A stretch of DNA of 64,000 bases from Macrothele yani (GCA_039090855.1 CM076996.1:52046469-52110468), one strand, 5' to 3'; shown: positions 1 to 10,842, numbered from the stretch's first letter. Program-made: numbers and translations. The notes: generated by a model not told the origin, from the sequence alone.

Positions 1-822
1 GAAGGTGCATGAGGGCCGATCGACACGCTACAGTGGAGCAACTCACTGGCCGACTGAACCAGGGAGCTATCGGAAGTGTGTCTAAAACGACAGTTCAGCG
101 AACCCTGCTGCGTATGGGGCTCCGATGCAGACGGATGGTCACTGCACCTATGCTAACGAACGTGCACGGCAGTATCAGAATTGGACCTCTGCTGATTGGC
201 AAAGGATTGCCTTCTCCGATGAGCCACGTTTTCTGCTTCATCGAAGGGATGGACATTAGCATATAAGGTGAGAAACATCGGAGAACAAACACTCTTCAAC
301 CATTGCTGGAAGAACACAAGCTGGTGGGGACAGCATTATGGTCTAGGGAATGTTTTTGTGGCATTCCCTAGATCCACTCATACCTGTGGAAGGCACTATG
401 GACCGAATTCATTATGAATCCATCCTTGCAGACTACGTACACCCAAACATGGCGATTGTCTTCCCTGGGGTGGGTGGAATCTTCCAGAACGACAATGCGA
501 CATGTCACAGCTAGAAATATCCGAGAATGGTTGGAAGAGCATGATGAAGACTTCAAAGTACTTCCCTGGCTCCCTAATTCCCCAGACTTAAACCCAATTA
601 ATCATCTGTGGGACCACCTTGATCGTGCTGTTCGCTCTATGGATCCTCCACCACGCACCCTCCAGCAGCTGTCAGATGCACTGCAGTCAGCATGGCTCCA
701 CATACCTGTGCCTTCCAGCATTTTATTGACTCACTCCCATCCCGTCTAGCTGCTGTCAGCGCTGCACACGCTGGTTACTCTGGATATTAGCTGGTGGTCA
801 CAATGATGTGACTCGACCGTGT
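1..822 (+). mobile_element. Tc1-like DNA transposon, 5' part cut off by window edge
   Basis: The 3' two-thirds of a Tc1/mariner-superfamily element lies at the left edge, running up to a likely terminal repeat around 795-820 that is followed by TATA. The body codes for a degenerate Tc1 transposase. The left terminal repeat is outside the window, so the right boundary is inferred only from the end of the coding part and from the start of the next structure. After removal of E1 (831-7150) the sequence just beyond it joins the inverted repeat at 7159. The element is dead because its transposase is frameshifted. Confidence 0.7.
9..750 (+). pseudogene. Tc1-like transposase, frameshifted
   Basis: This is the remnant of a cut-and-paste transposase that would act in the nucleus on Tc1 terminal repeats. 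The first segment (9 to about 175) carries a paired-type helix-turn-helix. The reading then shifts frame. The first catalytic Asp is in SDEPRF near 215-230, the second in NDNATCH near 489-510, and the third block reads PDLNPINHLWDH near 585-615. In active family members that block is PDLNPIEH, so the catalytic Glu has become Asn. At least one frameshift separates the N-terminal part from the 414-749 segment, and a stop lies near 261. It is a pseudogene with no sign of host use. Confidence 0.75.
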
Positions 823-839
823 ATATATTGCAGGGATCG

Positions 840-925
840 CATTCCTCCTAAAATTCCTAAAATTCCTAATATTTTGTGACCCTCCTTAAATTCCTAAAAT
901 TAGACCTAAAATTTGCTATTCATCC
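840..925 (+). repeat. CCTAAAATT subterminal repeats, left end of E1
   Basis: About six degenerate copies of CCTAAAATT occur within 90 bp of the left terminus. The same motif in the same orientation lies at the right end (7066-7135) and at both ends of E2. Subterminal repeats often bind transposase, but that role here is inference. Confidence 0.75.
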
Positions 926-1009
926 TAAAATTTTCGTAAGCTTATTTATTAAAAACACAACCGTTATTAACGCCAATAAATTTACCATTACGCAGGGTGC
1001 GCACGCGTG

Positions 1010-1135
1010 CTTGAAAACCTGGAAGGTCCTGGAAAATCATGATTACGTTTTCAAGGCCTGAATATCCTGGAAAAACGGTGTTTTTTTAATGCCTTGAAAA
1101 GCCTTGAAATTTGAAATTAGTGCTTTTATGCCCTT
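1010..1135 (+). repeat. TCCTGGAAA-type degenerate repeat inside E1
   Basis: The stretch contains repeated variants of CCTGGAAAA and CCTTGAAA. A very similar run follows the left end of E2 near 16240-16330, and a weaker one lies at 30005-30085. It appears to be a second internal repeat shared by the E1/E2 family. Confidence 0.5.
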
Positions 1136-2987
1136 TTAGGAAATCGTGTTACTGTTACCCCTTCAGTTTTTAAAGTTCCTTTTCTCTGTTCTCAAAGAAA
1201 CCACCGGCAGCGGTTTCCGATGTGCACCAAATCCTAATTTGGCTGGGGGAAAAAAAGAAAAAAAAGGCACTACTTCCAGTGCAATAAAGTTGGATGATTA
1301 CTAGTAGGTCGAAGGGGAGCTTGATGTCCGTCCGACAATTGAGAACAGAAGGGGAAAGAAGAGGCATTTAGCATTTGCAGGGGGTCGCGTATGTACCAAG
1401 TCAGCTGGCATCCACCAGTGAGGAGTATGCCTGAACAACACATTCATCATCTTCTTGTTTATGTGCATGCCACCCTCCCTCCCCTCAAGAGACTTCCACT
1501 ACTTATGATAAAAAATAAGAAAACTATCTTTGCGAATTTTTCACGAAAAGTGGCTGAAATTTTTACATTCACTGTAATTGGATTACAGAAGCTCACTTCC
1601 AAAATTCCAGTTGAATCGGTTTAAAACTTTAAAAGTTAGCATTGGTAATTTTTATTATGGACAAGTATGTGTGCCTCTTTGGACAGAGTGAGCCTCCAGC
1701 AGAAAGGGTGTTACCATAGCAACGGTTGATTGACAGCTGGGAGCGCTGATCTGAAGCCCTTGGTTGGGAAGAAAGCAAACACCTGTTTATCACTTCCACA
1801 GCACTAAAGGACTAAGAGAATATTTTCAGAAATCCATTTTTCTGAATTTTGAAAATAACACAGTAAAATTTTCACAGTAGTTAAGATACATCACAATAAA
1901 GTTCTAGTGCAAATTTCGCCAAATTCCGTTAGGAACTTTAGCAGATGCAAAAAAAAAAAAAAAACGTTGCATAATCGGATTGAAAAAAGAAACAGTAATT
2001 ATAAATTACGGGAAAAGCAAGTGAATTATTTTTTTTAGATGCCATGGTTTATTTAAACAGAGTGATCCTTAAATTTTTTTTTCTGTGATGATATGGACTC
2101 TATTTGAATTACAAACACGTTTTTATTCAGACGTCTGAGTTACTGTTTTAATAAAAAAATCATCTATAATTAAAAAGTTTTCAATGGATTTAAGCAATAT
2201 TCAGCAGATAAACAAACGTATTTTAGTAAATTGCAACATCATGACGTAAATTTGGTAATTTAATTTTGTCGAAAATTGGGGAGCATTTTTTTTTTTTACA
2301 GTTTCTATTATAGTTAAAGTGAAGGAGGAAGGATGCAACTTGACAGTTCAGTGAGCTGCAGGTGGTGATTTATGGCGATGTGCCAAATCAAAAGAAGCCA
2401 TTCCATCAGGTAATTCCAAAGGTTGTGTTGTGTGGACGCGTCCTCCTGCTGTTTGATCTTAATTGGAATGTTTTTGTGCAGGGGGGGGTTCGAGAGAAAT
2501 ATCCGTTTCAGCTTTACAGCTTTCACGGCTCTTTTTTTTTTTTTCTTGGTAATAAATAAAAATCATAGTTGCTGCATTCACCATTGATCCATGTTTGCAT
2601 TTCTTGAATATAAACAGCAGACAATCAGAAACATAGTGTTGGGCGGGTCTTGATGATCTTCATTTTGCATATGCTGAATTCAGTTCTGTGGGAATAAGGA
2701 ATGACTTATACTGTGAATATATACAAAACTACATATTTTTGAGCTGAAAAAATAGGTCTACTTGTACACAGTAGCTAAAGTGTGAACTCAGATGAAGACA
2801 ATCAGACATACGGACGTCTGATTCCATAAAAAAAAATCAACATAGTTTTTTTATTTACACTACAGGTAAAAAGCAAAAACATGTTTTCAAACGTTATAAA
2901 GGAAAACGGATTTTTGAAACGCATGACTTGATGATCTTAATTTCTGAAAGTTTCTTTTTTCCACATCCTTTTTTTTCAATTACAATA
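1136..2987. other. E1 interior without recognisable gene
   Basis: This stretch is AT-rich with many A and T runs, for example 1949-1964 and 2287-2300. Short ORFs exist on both strands, but none has a recognisable domain or splice context. It is probably decayed non-coding E1 sequence. A segment near 1526-1570 resembles the interior of the non-autonomous hAT at 58761-60204 near 59140-59190. Confidence 0.4.
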
Positions 2988-3000
2988 CACTGTAATAGGA

Positions 3001-5006
3001 TCATCATCATCATCATTGTCAACCATTATCAATCCACTGCTGGACGAAGGTCTCCCCAAGTTTCCTCCACAACGGTCTGTCTTGTGCCAGTCTCCTCCAT
3101 GTCACCCTGCATACTTTCGAATTTCATCCACCCATCTCCCATGTGGTCTTCTTCTGGGTCTTTTCCTGTCCCTTGGAATCCAATCTAAAATTTCGGCTGT
3201 CCATCGATGATCTGTCCTTCTGGCAGTATGTCCAGCCCATTGCCATTTCAGGGATTTAACTCTGATCATGATGTCTTCCACTCTTGTCATTTTTCGGATC
3301 CACGAGTTCCTCTTCTTATCTCTCCTGGTTACACCAAGCATGCACCTCTCCATGCTTCTTTGAGTTGTCTGCAGCCTTTGTATGTCTCTTTTAGTTAAGG
3401 TCCACGTCTCTGCACCATACGTAAGCACTGAAGGATGCATTGATCAAACACTTTTCTTTTAAGACATAATGGCATATTGCTCTTGAAAATTATGCTGTTT
3501 CTTCCAAAAGCTCTCCAGGCAAGTTTTGTACGCCGATTAATTTCTTCATCAATGTGACCCTCACTTGATATCTGCTGTCCAAGATAAAGGTACGTGTCTG
3601 TTATCTCCAGCTTTTCTCCATCAATCGATAAATCTTCATTTCTTGTAAAAGCATTGAACATCACTTTTGTCTTCCGAAAGTTCATTTTTAATCCCACTTC
3701 TTTACTCTTGTCAGCAAGTTCCTGGATCATACTCTGCAGCTCTGATGGGCTAGTTGCAAAAATGACTACGTCATCAGCAAAACGAAGGTGGGTTAGATAA
3801 TCTCCATTAATCTTTATCCCCTTGTTTTCCCAGCTCAGTGACTGGAAAACACCCTCCAATGTGGCATTAAAGAGCTTCGGAGATATGGTGTCACCTTGTC
3901 TCACTCCCTTTCCAATTTTTATGTGTGTTGTATTTTCAAACAGCCTAATCTTTGCACTTGCATTTTCATAGATGTTATTAATAATATTAATGTATGCATC
4001 TTCAATACCGCAGGTTTTCAGAGCCATTGTAACTGCTGATGGTTTCACCGAATCAAAGGCTTTTTCATAATCGATAAAAGCCATGCACAATGGAAGTTCA
4101 TATTCCCTCGCTCTTTCAATTAGTTCTCTCAGCACGTGGATATGATCTATTGTGCTGTAGCCACTCCTGAATCCAGCTTGTTCTCTCGGTTGAGCCATGT
4201 CCAGTGTTACCTTCAAGCGGTGTGAAAGAACTTTAGTGAAGATTTTATAAACTACTGATAGGAGGCTGATAGGTCTGTAGTTTCCGAGATCCTCAATGTC
4301 ACCTTTCTTATGTAGCAGGATCATTGTAGCGGTGTTCCAATCCTCAGGAATCTTTCCTTCATTAAGGCATCGAGTGAAAATTTGGGCGAGTACTGTTTCG
4401 ATTTCTCCACTTGCTTCTTGTATGATGTCTACAGTAATTCCATCTTCTCCTGGAGCTTTTCCCCGCTTCATGTTCTTGATTGCATGTGCAACTTCTGCTG
4501 GAAGGACTGGAGGAACTCTGGTACTGGTATCTTTCATGATGTCTGGAGTGCATGTATCATCCCTTTCATATAATTTGGAGTAGAAATCTTTCACTCTTGT
4601 CAAAATTTCGCCTCTATTTCTTGTTACAGAACCATCTTCTTTTCTCAGTGCCATAATCTGTTTTCTTCCCTTACTGAGATGTCCCTTTGCTATCTTTAGG
4701 CTTTGGTTGTTTTCAATTGCTTTCCTCACTAGTTCACAGTTGAATTTTCTTACGTCTTCAGTGATACTTTTTCGTACTGTCTTGCATAGCTCTATATATT
4801 CCACTTTGGAAGTCGCATCTTCTTTAGTTGTCCTCATCTCTCTTCTTTTTGCATCAACATTTTCGTTTTTCCTGATAATTTATTTACATGCAACTTGTTC
4901 TTAGACCCAGCTAATTTTGTTGCCGATTCCATAAGAGCTTTGGTTACTTTTCTGTTAACTTCAGAGATGTCCACTTCTTCCGATGTTAGGCCTTCTAAAG
5001 CAGAGA
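3001..5006 (-). mobile_element. RTE-like LINE, 5'-truncated, with ATC/GAT microsatellite tail
   Basis: A non-LTR retrotransposon is inserted in reverse orientation. Its 3' end is a GATGAT-type tail (3001-3018 on the + strand as TCATCATCATC), the tail type typical of RTE elements rather than poly(A). It is 5'-truncated: the endonuclease domain is missing and only reverse transcriptase and the C-terminal domain remain. The 13-mer CACTGTAATAGGA at 2988-3000 recurs at 5399-5411, which I read as the target site duplication. Between the LINE 5' end (about 5006) and the second copy lies an inverted copy of the flanking DNA. Confidence 0.8.
3102..4999 (-). pseudogene. RTE-like reverse transcriptase, N-truncated, one frameshift
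   Basis: This codes for the polymerase of a target-primed retrotransposon. The reading frame is open from about 4999 down to 3395, then shifts to a second frame ending at 3102. Visible reverse transcriptase motifs are GYSTIDHIH, AFIDYEKAFDSV, GVRQGDTISPKLFN and the catalytic box LRFADDVVIF. The C-terminal part has YGAETWTLT and an Arg-rich RPRRRPHGRWVDEI block, both typical of RTE ORF2. The frame opens upstream of the first Met at 4837 (residues EEVDISEV and onward), so that Met is not the true start. The apurinic endonuclease that should precede it is absent. One frameshift near 3400-3440 breaks it. Long open stretches suggest a moderately young insertion. Confidence 0.85.
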
Positions 5007-5814
5007 AAAAACTAGCTCATAAATAGAATATTTGAAACACTCAATGTATGCACTCTCAATTATTAGGATGGTAGAGGGGAAGGGAATAGAACTATCCAAA
5101 ATTAGCATGTTTTCGTTGCCGAGCGCACGGCTGAATTCCTTCAGATACCCCCAATGTTCAAAATGATTGAAATGTGCTGATGTTCATGGAATGAAATGGT
5201 TGATCAGCTATGATGACCGCATAAAAGTTCGGGGTGGGGGGGGGGGCTTTATTTTTTTTTTTTTTTTTTATTTTTTTAGTTTATGCAACATTTTATCATC
5301 CAGTATTTATCTTGTCATCATCAACAATCAACACGCTTACGATGAGATATCAATCTGCCATATCCGATATAACACACAGTATCCTATTACAGGTTCTCAC
5401 TGTAATAGGATACTGTGTGTTATATCACTTAGAGATATGGCAGATTTTCGGTTGCTGATATCCGCGATCGTAAGCGGTAGTTGCATTGCGATTGTTGATG
5501 ATGACAAGATAAATACTGGAGTGATGTAAAATGTTGCATAAACTAAAAAAATAAAAAAAATAAAGCCCCCCCCCCACCCCGAACTTTTATGCGGTCATCA
5601 TAGCTGATCAACCATTTCATTCCATGAACATCAGCACATTTCAATCATTTGAACATTGGGGGTATCTGAAGGAATTCAGCCGTGCTTAAGCGCCCTAGCG
5701 CAACGAAAACATGCTAATTTTGGATAGTTCTATTCCCTTCCCCTCTACCATCCCTAATAATTGAGAGTGCATACATTGAGAGTGTTTCAAATATTCTATT
5801 TATGAGCTAGTTTT
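5007..5814. repeat. Long near-perfect palindrome, about 390-bp arms, 7-bp loop
   Basis: The left arm (5007-5392) and right arm (5400-5814) are reverse complements with small indels and mismatches, separated by a 7-bp loop (5393-5399). The arms include a G-run/T-run block (5234-5275) mirrored as A-run/C-run (5545-5580). The left arm starts exactly where the LINE at 3001-5006 loses its 5' end. The 13-bp sequence at the loop edge (5399-5411) is also found at the LINE 3' end (2988-3000). The right arm is therefore probably the original E1 flank and the left arm an inverted copy made during LINE insertion. A foldback element is the alternative. Confidence 0.85.
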
Positions 5815-5827
5815 CGCGCTGTTTGTT

Positions 5828-6147
5828 ATGCTTTTATTTTCGAAGAAAGAGAGGGAAAATAAGGAAAAGCAGCTAGAGAAAAAAAGAAAAGCTGAGTTTG
5901 ATGACAAAATAAAAGAAAATGATGCAGAAATAAATAGGCTTAAAAAGATAAAGAAGCCTCCCTAGCAGTAATTCAAGAGGGAACAGAAAGAATGAGAAAA
6001 GCTGTAGAAAAACAAAATACTGTTGAAATAGCAGTTGCCTCTAACTTGATCATACAAGGTTCAGCTGAAATAAAGAAAACTGAAAGTAAATTAGTTGTGG
6101 TGGAAGCAGAAAAAGATAGGCTAATCAGGAAAAGGTTAAAACAATAA
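5828..6147 (+). pseudogene. Lys/Glu-rich coiled-coil protein C-terminus, frameshifted
   Basis: From an ATG at 5828 a charged helical segment of 45 residues runs to a TAG at 5963. Shifting by one base at that stop restores a second segment of about 60 residues that ends at TAA 6145-6147. Both have heptad-like spacing of Lys, Glu, Ile and Leu (for example KENDAEINRLKK and VEAEKDRLIRKRLK) without a catalytic motif. It sits inside E1, to the right of the duplicated flank, so it may be the C-terminal tail of an E1-encoded DNA-binding protein or a captured gene fragment. I do not recognise the family. Composition clearly differs from its AT-rich surroundings. Confidence 0.5.
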
Positions 6148-6423
6148 TATGAAAAAAGTAATTCAGTGAACAATTGTACATAGTTCTTGGTTTTCAATTA
6201 CCTTTTTAGGATATTATAGTTTAATGTGAAACCTGAAAACTTTACTGTGAAAATCGTGAATTGCTTCTGGTTCAACAGCATATTAATGTTCAAAGTGAAA
6301 CTTGAATGTGGTAAATATACTTGAATATGATAATAACACGTGAAAAGATAAGAACTGAACATTAGAAGTAAATCATACTTAAACTTTAGACATTAGACGT
6401 TATGTAAAAAATTTGGGTGTGAA

Positions 6424-6975
6424 CTTTGACCATATATACTAATGGACTGCGCATTGGCAATAGCTGCATCAAAGCCGCCATGGCTCAAACATTGGGCACG
6501 TCATCATCAGACTCCAAATTTCGTGTACAAATGCTGTTATGATTACTAATTTACGCTGCAGAACTTCAGTGTTTTCGGTGTATTATGTGAATGCACCTCA
6601 TATATAATGAAAACTCTTCAGGTAAGTTTACTTATGAGCTATATACATGCATGATCGTGTTGTTTACATTTTGTGATTTATAATGTGATGAACATTTGCG
6701 AAGAATTTGGAACATGCATTCCATTTTTTTTTCTTAAGTTACTATATTTTTATATCAATAGCTGTAAGTTTCTGGTTAAGTAATTGAACTTTATTGACTT
6801 AGGTATTTAATTCGTTTCTTACCCATGAAAAATCATAGAACTTTCTTTACTATATCGGTCAGAGCAACCATAAGCACAGCAGGTGTAACCCATCTTTTTG
6901 ACTGTTGTCATGTGATTTTATGTTGGAGCCAGAAATTTTGATGTCATGCGCAGTCTATCAGTATATATGGTTGAA
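6424..6975. mobile_element. MITE with 9-bp TSD (Mutator-like)
   Basis: The ends are inverted: CTTTGACCATATATAC at 6424 and GTATATATGGTTGAA ending at 6975, with the match continuing into GACTGCGCA / TGCGCAGTC. The 9-mer GGGTGTGAA lies just outside both ends (6415-6423, 6976-6984). A 9-bp TSD is characteristic of Mutator-like elements. The 552-bp body has no transposase. An ATG with a short ORF runs into CAG|GTAAGT at about 6608-6628, which looks like a first exon with a splice donor left over from an autonomous parent. It is nested inside E1. Confidence 0.75.
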
Positions 6976-7065
6976 GGGTGTGAAGCAAACTCTTTACAAT
7001 GCATACAAAGTTGTTTTACTAGATGTATACAAATATACATCTAGTTTTTATTGAAATACACTCCT

Positions 7066-7135
7066 AAAATTTTCCTAAAATTTTTCTAAAAATTCCTAAA
7101 ATTCCTAAAATTCTTACCTAAAATTTTCCAGAAGT
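7066..7135 (+). repeat. CCTAAAATT subterminal repeats, right end of E1
   Basis: Six to seven degenerate CCTAAAATT copies lie just inside the right terminus, in the same + strand orientation as at the left end although the termini themselves are inverted. Confidence 0.75.
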
Positions 7136-7158
7136 ATGCTATGATCCCTGATATTGTG

Positions 7159-7839
7159 AACAATTATAAACTTAAAATAATCAAGCCGAACGTAGAACCA
7201 TAATATTGTGACATACCATACTGTTGAATCTTCCTAAAACATGGTCAAGTTGATAATTTATTCTGGTTATTCTCATTCATGACTGGTGCCATACAATTAG
7301 ATGTCTCCTGTTGGGGTATGTATTTAATAAATGTATATCCACTTAAACGTAGTTAAAAGAATCCCAATCTGAATGAAGTATTTACAAGACTAAACGGCAA
7401 GATGACTGAATACATAAAAGGGAGGGGGGGGTGGACTGCGATATTAACAGCAGAATAGAGTTACCAATGCCTTAAAAAATTTTGATTAAAGAAGAAAAAA
7501 AGAAGGTACACCAAAGAACTTCGCATTTGGGAGTGGCAACAGAACGAAATGATGACTCGTTGTTATAGACAGTTGATAAGATAACAGAGCCAAGTTACGT
7601 GGCAGTGTTTTTGTAAATATTTCATTCAGATTGGGATTTCTTTAACTATGTTTAAGTGGATATACATTTCTTAAATACATACCCCAACAGGAGTCATGTA
7701 ATTGTATGGCACAAGTCATGAATGAAAATAATCGGAATGAATTATCAGCTTGATCATGTTTTGGGAAGATTCAAGAGTAAATTATGTCACAATATTATGG
7801 TTCTATGTTCAGCTTGATTATTTTAAGTTTATAATTGTT
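7159..7839. repeat. Inverted repeat with ~235-bp arms and ~215-bp spacer
   Basis: The left arm (7159 to about 7389) and right arm (about 7606-7839) are reverse complements with a few percent divergence. Examples are ACATACCCCAACAGGAG against its complement and the block around GTGGATATACATT. The spacer contains a G-run near 7422-7434 and no recognisable gene. Once E1 is removed the left arm extends outward into GTATATATTG. It may be a foldback element or inverted terminal arms of an unidentified element. No clear target duplication is seen. Confidence 0.75.
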
Positions 7840-9049
7840 AATAACATATACTTATTAGTGAGAGTGGGTGAGATGCATTGGTCGCCAAGGACAGCAACAT
7901 GCAAAAAGTTATTTTGTGGAAGCTATTCAAAACAGCATTCGACCATTTATTATATTTTGAAGTAGCATGTTTTGAAGTCAACCTTTTGAGTAAATATATG
8001 TATAAAAAGTTGAAGTATCGGCACCTGTGTATTCATGGAAAATAATACACTTCTATAACTTTCAAGCTTGTAGTTTCTCATTTTCTCGACTGAATACATT
8101 GTTGGTTACTTTGCCTGTGCTCCTAACTGAAGATGGATCATGATCATCTCTTCTACAAAAGCAGGGTCTCATTTTTTATTACCAGTTCTGGTAAGTAGGC
8201 TACTTAGGATTGTAGTTTAAGTTATTACTCTCAATTTTGTGAATTTATACTTATGAATAATATGAATGGCCACAGCAGACTGCAACATTATTTATCTGCT
8301 GGGATATGTATGAGATGAGTCGGCCACAATGTGTTGATGATATTTAAAAAAATAAGTTATTCAAAATTTGAGTACTGCGTTGTGCATCAAGACGTGTGTA
8401 TCCACCATAAATTAAATATTGTCATTCTACCACTGGCTTTGATATTCCTTTGAATTGGAAATTATTTATTAGGAAATGCCACGTCATCTCTCTCTTCCCC
8501 CCCCCCTTTTTTAAATAATCCAATGAGTTTTTGTTACTGCTTAGTAATTAAAATTGGATTTAATTAAGTCAAGATTTTTAGTATTTTACTTCCTGTTTTT
8601 CTCGCTTTTTTTTTACTTATGATTTGAAAAAAAAATCTTTTGAATGTCTAACTCCCACCTCTTTTTATCAATTTTTGTCTGTGCCTAATTAAATTATCAA
8701 AATTGACCTTGTGGCAGTACCAAGCATTGACTATGTTGATGTTAAAGCTTAAAATGGGAGTTAAGTGTTCATTTTCTGTGGGATTGATTTCAAAATTTTG
8801 TATGCAATGCTGCATAAAAAATTCTGTTATTCTTTGTGTTACTGCATATCAATTTTTATGTAGATTTTTTTTTCTATATATTGATACAGTTTTTTTTATT
8901 GCAGGTTGTCATATGGATAAATGAAAAGTGGTTTGATAAAATAAAACATTAATAGCCCAAAAAAGGAGTAGATTCAACCCAGATTGAATAAACCTACAAC
9001 GTCATCCAATGTGGTCACAGTGGCTTGCAGAACTGGAAAATGATAATAC
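7840..9049. other. No gene recognised; AT-rich DNA
   Basis: Only short ORFs without domains occur, together with poly-C/T tracts (8497-8513), poly-T runs and poly-A runs. I see no splice-bounded exon, RNA gene or terminal repeat that can be supported here. Confidence 0.4.
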
Positions 9050-10030
9050 TGTATGATGTGCCAAAAAAACCTTCGATCTCAGCAACATGGCACACCAGGC
9101 AGTTGTCAGCCACAAGAAAAATGTGTTTCATAAAAAGTGTGTTGATAAAATGGAATCTTTGCCATACAGAAAACTTTGTCAGTTGGGAAGAGTAGTAGAA
9201 CTGCGTCATCCTCAGTAACACTGCAATTCATGTTGATGGTGAAAGGTCAGAAACAGGAATAACAACTGAGGTTTCTACTGATATTATTGACATGTCTGGT
9301 AAAATAGATAATGTTGTGTTTAATCATAATGATGTTTTGGAAGCTGAAATTTGTGGGCTTTACAAATGGTTGTAAGGCTTGTTTCCTGCAATTTTCAACA
9401 AGGGTTAGGTAAATTTTGTGCAAGAATATTTAAGAACTGCCCTATCACAAGGAATTTCACTGTGGGGCCAACTAAGGCTTCTTACTTCATTGTATGTGGT
9501 CTGGCACCTTGTGTTTTCATAATCTTTTACTCATGACATTTTGTTGTGTTCGTATTTTGTGCTCTGTTATGATGAGTCTCTGAACAAAGTTGCTCAAAAG
9601 CAGGTATTTCTTGAAGGCAGTTGCTGAGAAATTGCTGGACTGCAGTCCTTTAAAATTTTTCTATATATTGAGAGATGTCTCATGCTTAACCACTCACAAT
9701 GTGATTCAGTTGCCCTCTCTGGCATTCAGAGAATGCAGCTACTCCTACAAGAGCTGGAGAAAAGGAAAAGAATCAAGTTTCTTTTTGCGGAGAAAGGTAT
9801 CATACAGTCAAATAGCTTTTGTCAGTGGTGAAAGTTGAGGGTGATCTCAAGAGAAAGTTCAGAAACATTTCCATAGAAAAGGACAAATTAGATCCTTTAT
9901 TTTCAGAAGTGTTGAAAACTAAATATTTTTATGAATTACAGCATGCTGTTAAGCTTGTTCTTGAGCTGTCCCGCTGAAATGCATGTGTAGAGTGGAGCTT
10001 TTCGGTTACCTTCATGATGAGTCCATCATA
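9050..10030 (+). pseudogene. Decayed protein with hAT-like C-terminus
   Basis: Several + strand segments in different frames belong to one decayed gene. The clearest is at about 9825-10025, with DLKRKFRNISIEKDKLDP, then HAVKLVLELSR and NACVEWSFSV. The last resembles the hAT dimerisation motif in which a conserved NAxVERxFS block follows a run of hydrophobic helices. A second segment at 9086-9290 reads MAHQAVVSHKKNVFHKKC and continues after a frameshift. Stops and frameshifts are frequent, so it is a fossil. Terminal repeats were not found. It could be a transposase or a retrocopy of a domesticated hAT gene. Confidence 0.45.
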
Positions 10031-10842
10031 GCACTTCAACAAGTTGTTTGCTGTCACTGTTGCAGGAGGCATCTCAAAATTACAGGCATGCTTTGGAAAA
10101 TAAGCAGGAAGAAAAAACCAGCATGGAAGATAAAGGGCGAGCAGAAAAGAAAAAAAAAAAAACTGTGTTTAGAAAAGAGCATAGTAAGACATACGTGCCT
10201 TGAATCTTCCTTCTGAATGAGAGCTGACCTGGCCTTTACCAGTTGTGTCTCACCTAAGGAGAGAGGTATGGTATGGCTATGAGGAAACCAGGAAGAGACC
10301 CTATGTGTATTTTTAGGAGGAACACTAACCACATACACCCGCTATTTTTTTAATTATTTTAATAGCATTTGCTTTCATGTACTTTATTTCTGTTATGTTC
10401 TTTTCATGTGGTAAAAATTCAGTTGAAATGTCAGTTAAGAAAAAAACAACAACTTTTGCTGTTTTAACTGTATCTTTGATCTTTAAAATATTGTTTAGGC
10501 ACCTCCAAAGTTTGTTTGCCAATTTTCAAATATGCCCATTGAACAAAAAATAAATAAAAAACAAAACAAAAACAGAACTTAGAAACATGAATGAATTTTG
10601 TAAAATTTGTTTCTTATAAACATTTAAATAAGTTGTGTCTGTATTTATTCCACATTTCATAAAATATCAGCCATTGTCACTGATATCAGTTGCTAATATA
10701 CTTTTTATTGGTCACATGTGATATCCTTACAGCTTTCACACTCTTATTGCCTAGGCTGATGTATGAGATAAGAGGTTACAAAAGGTTCTTACTAGGGTTT
10801 GGAAATGGGTATTTAAATTCCGGTTTTAAAGATGGGTGACTA
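10031..10842. other. No gene recognised
   Basis: This is mixed AT-rich sequence with A-rich tracts (10143-10161, 10540-10575). ORFs on both strands are short and lack domains. Confidence 0.35.

Larger units (their letters stand above)
831..7150. mobile_element. E1: DNA transposon with CAGGGATC ends, 6-bp TSD, heavily invaded
   Basis: The left end begins CAGGGATCGCA at 831 and the right end finishes GATCCCTG at 7150, forming a short terminal inverted repeat. The 6-mer ATATTG lies immediately outside both ends (825-830 and 7151-7156). Removing the element rejoins GTATATATTG to TGAACAATTATAAAC, which extends the inverted repeat at 7159-7839 and confirms the boundaries. Near each end lie CCTAAAATT repeats in the same orientation on the + strand. 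The element hosts an RTE-like LINE with a duplicated flank (3001-5398) and a MITE (6424-6975). Without these and their TSDs it is about 3.3 kb. The superfamily is not settled: CAG termini suggest hAT or a relative, but hAT usually makes 8-bp TSDs. I see no transposase beyond a coiled-coil remnant at 5828-6147. Confidence 0.65.

Noticed and set aside
840..925. Regular CCTAAAATT repeats as a CRISPR-like array
   Set aside because: Units are 9-12 bp without spacers, the DNA is eukaryotic, and the clusters sit at transposon ends.
2118..2822. Inverted CAGACGTCTG motifs as transposon ends
   Set aside because: The motif is itself palindromic and only about 10 bp, without TSDs or matching flanks.
5007..5814. 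Palindrome as an ordinary MITE or foldback element
   Set aside because: No TSD flanks the palindrome itself, while the LINE TSD copy lies at its loop, which fits an insertion-coupled inverted duplication better. Not fully excluded.
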